From positions 1-7,182 of the forward strand of contig CAIXHJ010000483.1 in the NCBI GenBank assembly GCA_903919165.1: 7,182 nucleotides of DNA. The letters run 5' to 3'. Shown one piece after another: positions 4,751 to 7,182 of this stretch; within the stretch, counting starts at the first letter, position 1, and each line of letters starts with the position of its first letter. The notes below the pieces were generated by a model, which made no database searches, was not told the origin of the DNA, and worked only from the letters and a program-made list of their open reading frames with translations. The translations under genes and the position numbers were made by a program. The stretch is from an uncultured Holophagaceae bacterium (GTDB lineage Bacteria; Acidobacteriota; Holophagae; Holophagales; Holophagaceae).

Positions 4751-6538
4751 ATGTCCGAACAGGGAGCTTTCTTCCAATCCGACCAGGCCGACCAGGGGCC
4801 CGTACGCCATGCCCTGCTCTGGCGCCTGGCCAGCTATCTCCGCCCCTACTGGATCGGACTGGCGGTCCTGTTCGTCCTCATGGCGCTCGGCGCAGCCCTC
4901 GAGGTGATGCCTTCGGAACTGACCCTCCGGCTCATCAACCGCTTCATGGACCAGGGCAGCCTCAGGGGTGCCACCCCGCTCCTGGCCGGATTTATCGGCA
5001 TCCTCATCGCGGGGTTCATCGTCAGCTTCGCCCGCTACTTCCTGCTGGCCAAGGTGGGCCAGAAGGCCATGCTGGACCTCCGGATCGAGCTCTTTGCCCA
5101 CCTCATGGGCCGCAGCACGAACTTCTTCCACCGCAACCCTGTGGGCCGCCTCATGACCCGCGTGACCGGCGACGTGCAGAACCTGAACGAGATGTTCGCC
5201 TCGGGTTTCGTGGCCATCGTGGGGGATGCGTTTTCCCTGCTGGCCATCGTGATCTGGATGTTCCGGACCCACGCCGGCATGGCCCTCGTCGCGGTGGGCA
5301 TCCTCCCCTTTCTCCTGGTGGCCACGGAGGTCTTCCGCCGCCGCGCGGGTGATGCCTTCCGGGAGACCCAGCGGCGCTACGCATCCATCAACGCCTTCCT
5401 CCAGGAGCAGATTTCCGGGATGGGCCTGGTTCAGGTAAATGGCCAGGAACTGAGCAGCTATAGGCAGTTCCGGGTCCTCAGCGAGGACTACTTCCAGGCC
5501 TTCCTGCGCACGATCTTCGCCTACGCCGTGTTCTTCCCCGTGGTCGAATTCATCACCTCAGCCACCACAGCCGCTCTCATCTTCTACGCGGGGTTCAAGC
5601 TCAAGGCCGGGGCCATCACTTGGGGCCTGCTGCTGGCCTTCGTCCAGCAGTCCAGCCGCTTCTTCCGGCCCATCCGCGAACTGGCCGAGCGCTACAACGT
5701 GATGCAGACGGCCCTGGCCTCCAGCGAGCGCATCTTCCGCCTGCTGGACAACCGCGACGAAATCCCAGAATCGCCGGGGGCAAGTCCAGCCACCTTCACC
5801 CGGGAGATTCGCTTCGAGGATGTCACGTTCGCTTACGAGGAGGGTGGCAGGGAGGTCGTGCGCGGTCTCAGCGGCGTCATTCCCAGGGGGAGGCGCGTGG
5901 CGGTGGTGGGCCACACCGGGGCCGGGAAGAGCACCCTGATCAACCTGCTCATGCGGTTCTACGACGTGCGCCAAGGCCGGATCACCGTGGACGGGGTGGA
6001 TGCCCGGGATCTCCAGATCCGCAGCCTGCGGGACCTCTTTGGCCTGGTGCTCCAGGACGTCTTCGTGTTCTCCGGCAGCCTGCGCGACAATATCGTGATG
6101 GACCGTCCCATGGACGAAGCCCGGCTGGCCTCCGTGCTGGAACAGAGCCAGCTCAGGGACCTAGTGGGGCGCCTGCCCCTGGGCTTGGACACGCAGGTGG
6201 GTGAACGCGGCCAGAAACTCAGCGCCGGCGAGAGGCAATTGCTGGCCTTCGCCCGCATGCTCTATCTGGAACCCGCGGTGCTGCTGCTGGACGAAGCCAC
6301 CGCCAACATCGACTCCGAGACTGAATCCAAGATCCAGACGGTCATCGAGCGGGTGAGCCACCGGCTCACGACTTTCACCATCGCCCATCGGCTGTCCACC
6401 ATCCGCGAGGCCGACGAGATCTGGGTCATGGATCAGGGCGCGCTCGTCGAGCGGGGCACCCACGATGGACTCATCGCCCAGGACGGCGTCTACGCCAGGC
6501 TCGTGCGGCTGCAGTTCGCGGATGTTGAAGCCGCTTAG
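4751..6538 (+). CDS. ABC exporter half-transporter (type IV, MdlB/YheH/MsbA-like), fused membrane and ATPase domains
   Basis: This 595-residue inner-membrane protein uses ATP to export a hydrophobic substrate (lipid, drug or peptide; not assignable). The membrane domain (about 25-320) has six helices, seen as hydrophobic runs near 35-55, 76-98, 150-170, 176-194, 255-275 and 275-300. The typical coupling-region motif FFHRNPVGRLMTRVTGDV is at 125-142. The ATPase domain has the A-loop Y362, Walker A GHTGAGKST (387-395, K393), Q-loop Q435 in LQDVFVFSGSLRDNI, signature LSAGERQLLAFAR (490-502), Walker B LLLDE with catalytic E515 (followed by ATANIDSET), and H-loop H546 in TIAHRLSTI. All catalytic residues are intact. 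The LSAGERQ signature and VLQDVFVFSG Q-loop resemble the MdlB/YheH branch, which often forms heterodimers. No partner gene is adjacent, so it may form a homodimer or pair with a subunit encoded elsewhere. The ATG at 4751 has no strong SD. It ends 9 bp before thiE. Confidence 0.95.
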   Translation: MSEQGAFFQSDQADQGPVRHALLWRLASYLRPYWIGLAVLFVLMALGAALEVMPSELTLRLINRFMDQGSLRGATPLLAGFIGILIAGFIVSFARYFLLAKVGQKAMLDLRIELFAHLMGRSTNFFHRNPVGRLMTRVTGDVQNLNEMFASGFVAIVGDAFSLLAIVIWMFRTHAGMALVAVGILPFLLVATEVFRRRAGDAFRETQRRYASINAFLQEQISGMGLVQVNGQELSSYRQFRVLSEDYFQAFLRTIFAYAVFFPVVEFITSATTAALIFYAGFKLKAGAITWGLLLAFVQQSSRFFRPIRELAERYNVMQTALASSERIFRLLDNRDEIPESPGASPATFTREIRFEDVTFAYEEGGREVVRGLSGVIPRGRRVAVVGHTGAGKSTLINLLMRFYDVRQGRITVDGVDARDLQIRSLRDLFGLVLQDVFVFSGSLRDNIVMDRPMDEARLASVLEQSQLRDLVGRLPLGLDTQVGERGQKLSAGERQLLAFARMLYLEPAVLLLDEATANIDSETESKIQTVIERVSHRLTTFTIAHRLSTIREADEIWVMDQGALVERGTHDGLIAQDGVYARLVRLQFADVEAA

Positions 6539-6547
6539 ACTGGAGCC

Positions 6548-7182
6548 ATGCTCCACCTGCCGCCCCTCTACCCCATCACCGACGCCACCCGCCCGGAGTC
6601 CCTGTCCGCGCAGGTCCGGCGTCTGGGCGAGGCGGGTTTCCCCCTGGTCCAATTCCGGGGCAAGCCCCTGGATTCGGGGACCCAGTGGAAGGAACTCCGC
6701 AGGACCCTTGCGGAAGCCGCCGCCAACGGCGGCTGGCCCCTGATCTGCGTGAACGACCGGGCGGACTTGGCGACGCTCGCGGCCCGGGAGGGCCTGCCGC
6801 CTTGGGGACTGCACCTGGGCCAGGGAGATCTTCCGGCGGCCCAGGCGCGGCAACTCCCCGGATTGGGGCAGGCACACATCGGTGCCTCCTGCTACAAGGC
6901 CGCCGATTGGATCTCCGTGGATGCCGCCTGCGACCATGCGGGAGTGGGTCCCTTCCGCGGCACGGCCACGAAGTCAGATCTTGCCGCACCTATCGGTCTT
7001 GAGGGTCTGCGGGCAGGCTGCACGGCCTTGTTAGCCCAAGGCATTGCACCCATCGCCATCGGGGGCCTGACTTTCGCGGATGCTGTCGCCTGCTTCGAAG
7101 CCGGCGCCGAGTCCCTGGCCATGGTGGGAGAGGTCCATCGGACCGAAGAGCCTGCGACCCTCGGCTGGGAAGCCCAGCGGCG
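6548..7182 (+). CDS. thiE: Thiamine phosphate synthase (ThiE/TenI family), 3' end outside window
   Basis: ThiE joins HMP-pyrophosphate and the thiazole phosphate to give thiamine phosphate in the cytoplasm. The 211 codons seen follow the TIM-barrel order: LYPITD (7-12), VQFRGK (34-39; usual QLREK), VNDRADLA (68-75), GLHLGQGDLP (87-96), IGASCYKAADW (111-121), GVGPFRGTATK (132-142) and IAIGGL (169-174). The pyrophosphate and Mg residues expected from the family are present: R37, K39, N69, D70, D94, S114, T139 and K142. It departs from the usual pattern in two places: SCYK replaces the common STH motif, and FRG replaces the VFP of GPVFPTxTK. A divergent ThiE is more likely than TenI because the ligand residues are kept. 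The family is about 210-220 residues, so little is missing. The ATG at 6548-6550 lies 9 bp after the exporter stop with GGAG only two bases upstream, so translation may depend on coupling to the exporter. Confidence 0.85.
   Translation, partial: MLHLPPLYPITDATRPESLSAQVRRLGEAGFPLVQFRGKPLDSGTQWKELRRTLAEAAANGGWPLICVNDRADLATLAAREGLPPWGLHLGQGDLPAAQARQLPGLGQAHIGASCYKAADWISVDAACDHAGVGPFRGTATKSDLAAPIGLEGLRAGCTALLAQGIAPIAIGGLTFADAVACFEAGAESLAMVGEVHRTEEPATLGWEAQR

Noticed and set aside
4020..4907. Plus-strand open frame (295 codons) across aroB and the divergent region
   Set aside because: It is antisense to aroB and then out of frame with the exporter, spanning a promoter region; no domain seen.
4646..5272. 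Minus-strand extension of the microprotein frame to a 255-codon ORF
   Set aside because: The upstream part lies antisense to the exporter and reads as His/Glu/Asp-rich shadow sequence. Only the part from the ATG at 4645 has an SD and a plausible signal peptide.
6161..6937. Minus-strand open frame (258 codons) over the exporter end and thiE
   Set aside because: It is antisense to the ATPase signature/Walker B region and to ThiE motifs; no family features.
1..7182. CRISPR array, tRNA, rRNA, insertion sequence, toxin-antitoxin or defence genes
   Set aside because: No repeat-spacer pattern, cloverleaf, transposase motif or defence domain was seen; coding content is housekeeping and transport.

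Overview
The window is a stretch of G+C-rich bacterial chromosome (roughly two thirds G+C by eye) with tightly packed genes, GTG starts and stop/start overlaps. It looks like ordinary core-genome DNA from a Gram-negative bacterium: exported proteins carry Sec signal peptides and there is a periplasmic-type solute receptor. A lineage such as Acidobacteriota (Holophaga/Geothrix-like) would fit, but that is only an impression from protein style and was not tested. I see no tRNA, rRNA, CRISPR array, insertion sequence, phage gene or other sign of recent transfer.

Layout. On the minus strand at the left edge (1-969) lies most of a gene for a LivK-type branched-chain amino acid/amide ABC transporter receptor. 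It has a clear signal peptide and a strong ribosome binding site, and its C-terminus is cut off by the window edge. A 158-bp gap (970-1127) separates it from a compact minus-strand cluster. In transcription order the cluster is: a 46-codon putative exported microprotein (4645-4505), aroB (4508-3444, 3-dehydroquinate synthase), a signal-peptide-bearing TPR protein (3451-1592), and a small protein resembling part of the LolB/DUF4292-like fold (1595-1128). All three junctions overlap (4, 8 and 4 bp), which suggests one translationally coupled operon.

A 105-bp divergent region (4646-4750) separates this cluster from a plus-strand pair: a full-length type IV ABC exporter half-transporter (4751-6538) and thiE (from 6548, running off the right edge), with 9 bp between them. 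The divergent region holds a candidate minus-strand -10 box next to an 11-bp palindrome. The exporter start has no convincing Shine-Dalgarno sequence and may be leaderless.

Working together. aroB feeds chorismate and aromatic synthesis, and thiE completes thiamine phosphate. The TPR protein and its small partner are probably envelope proteins that share a transcript with aroB. The exporter has no visible partner subunit, so it is probably a homodimer or pairs with a subunit encoded elsewhere. I found no strong evidence for a new biological system. The items most worth a second look are the microprotein coupled to aroB, the conserved-looking overlap architecture, and the TPR/LolB-like pair.
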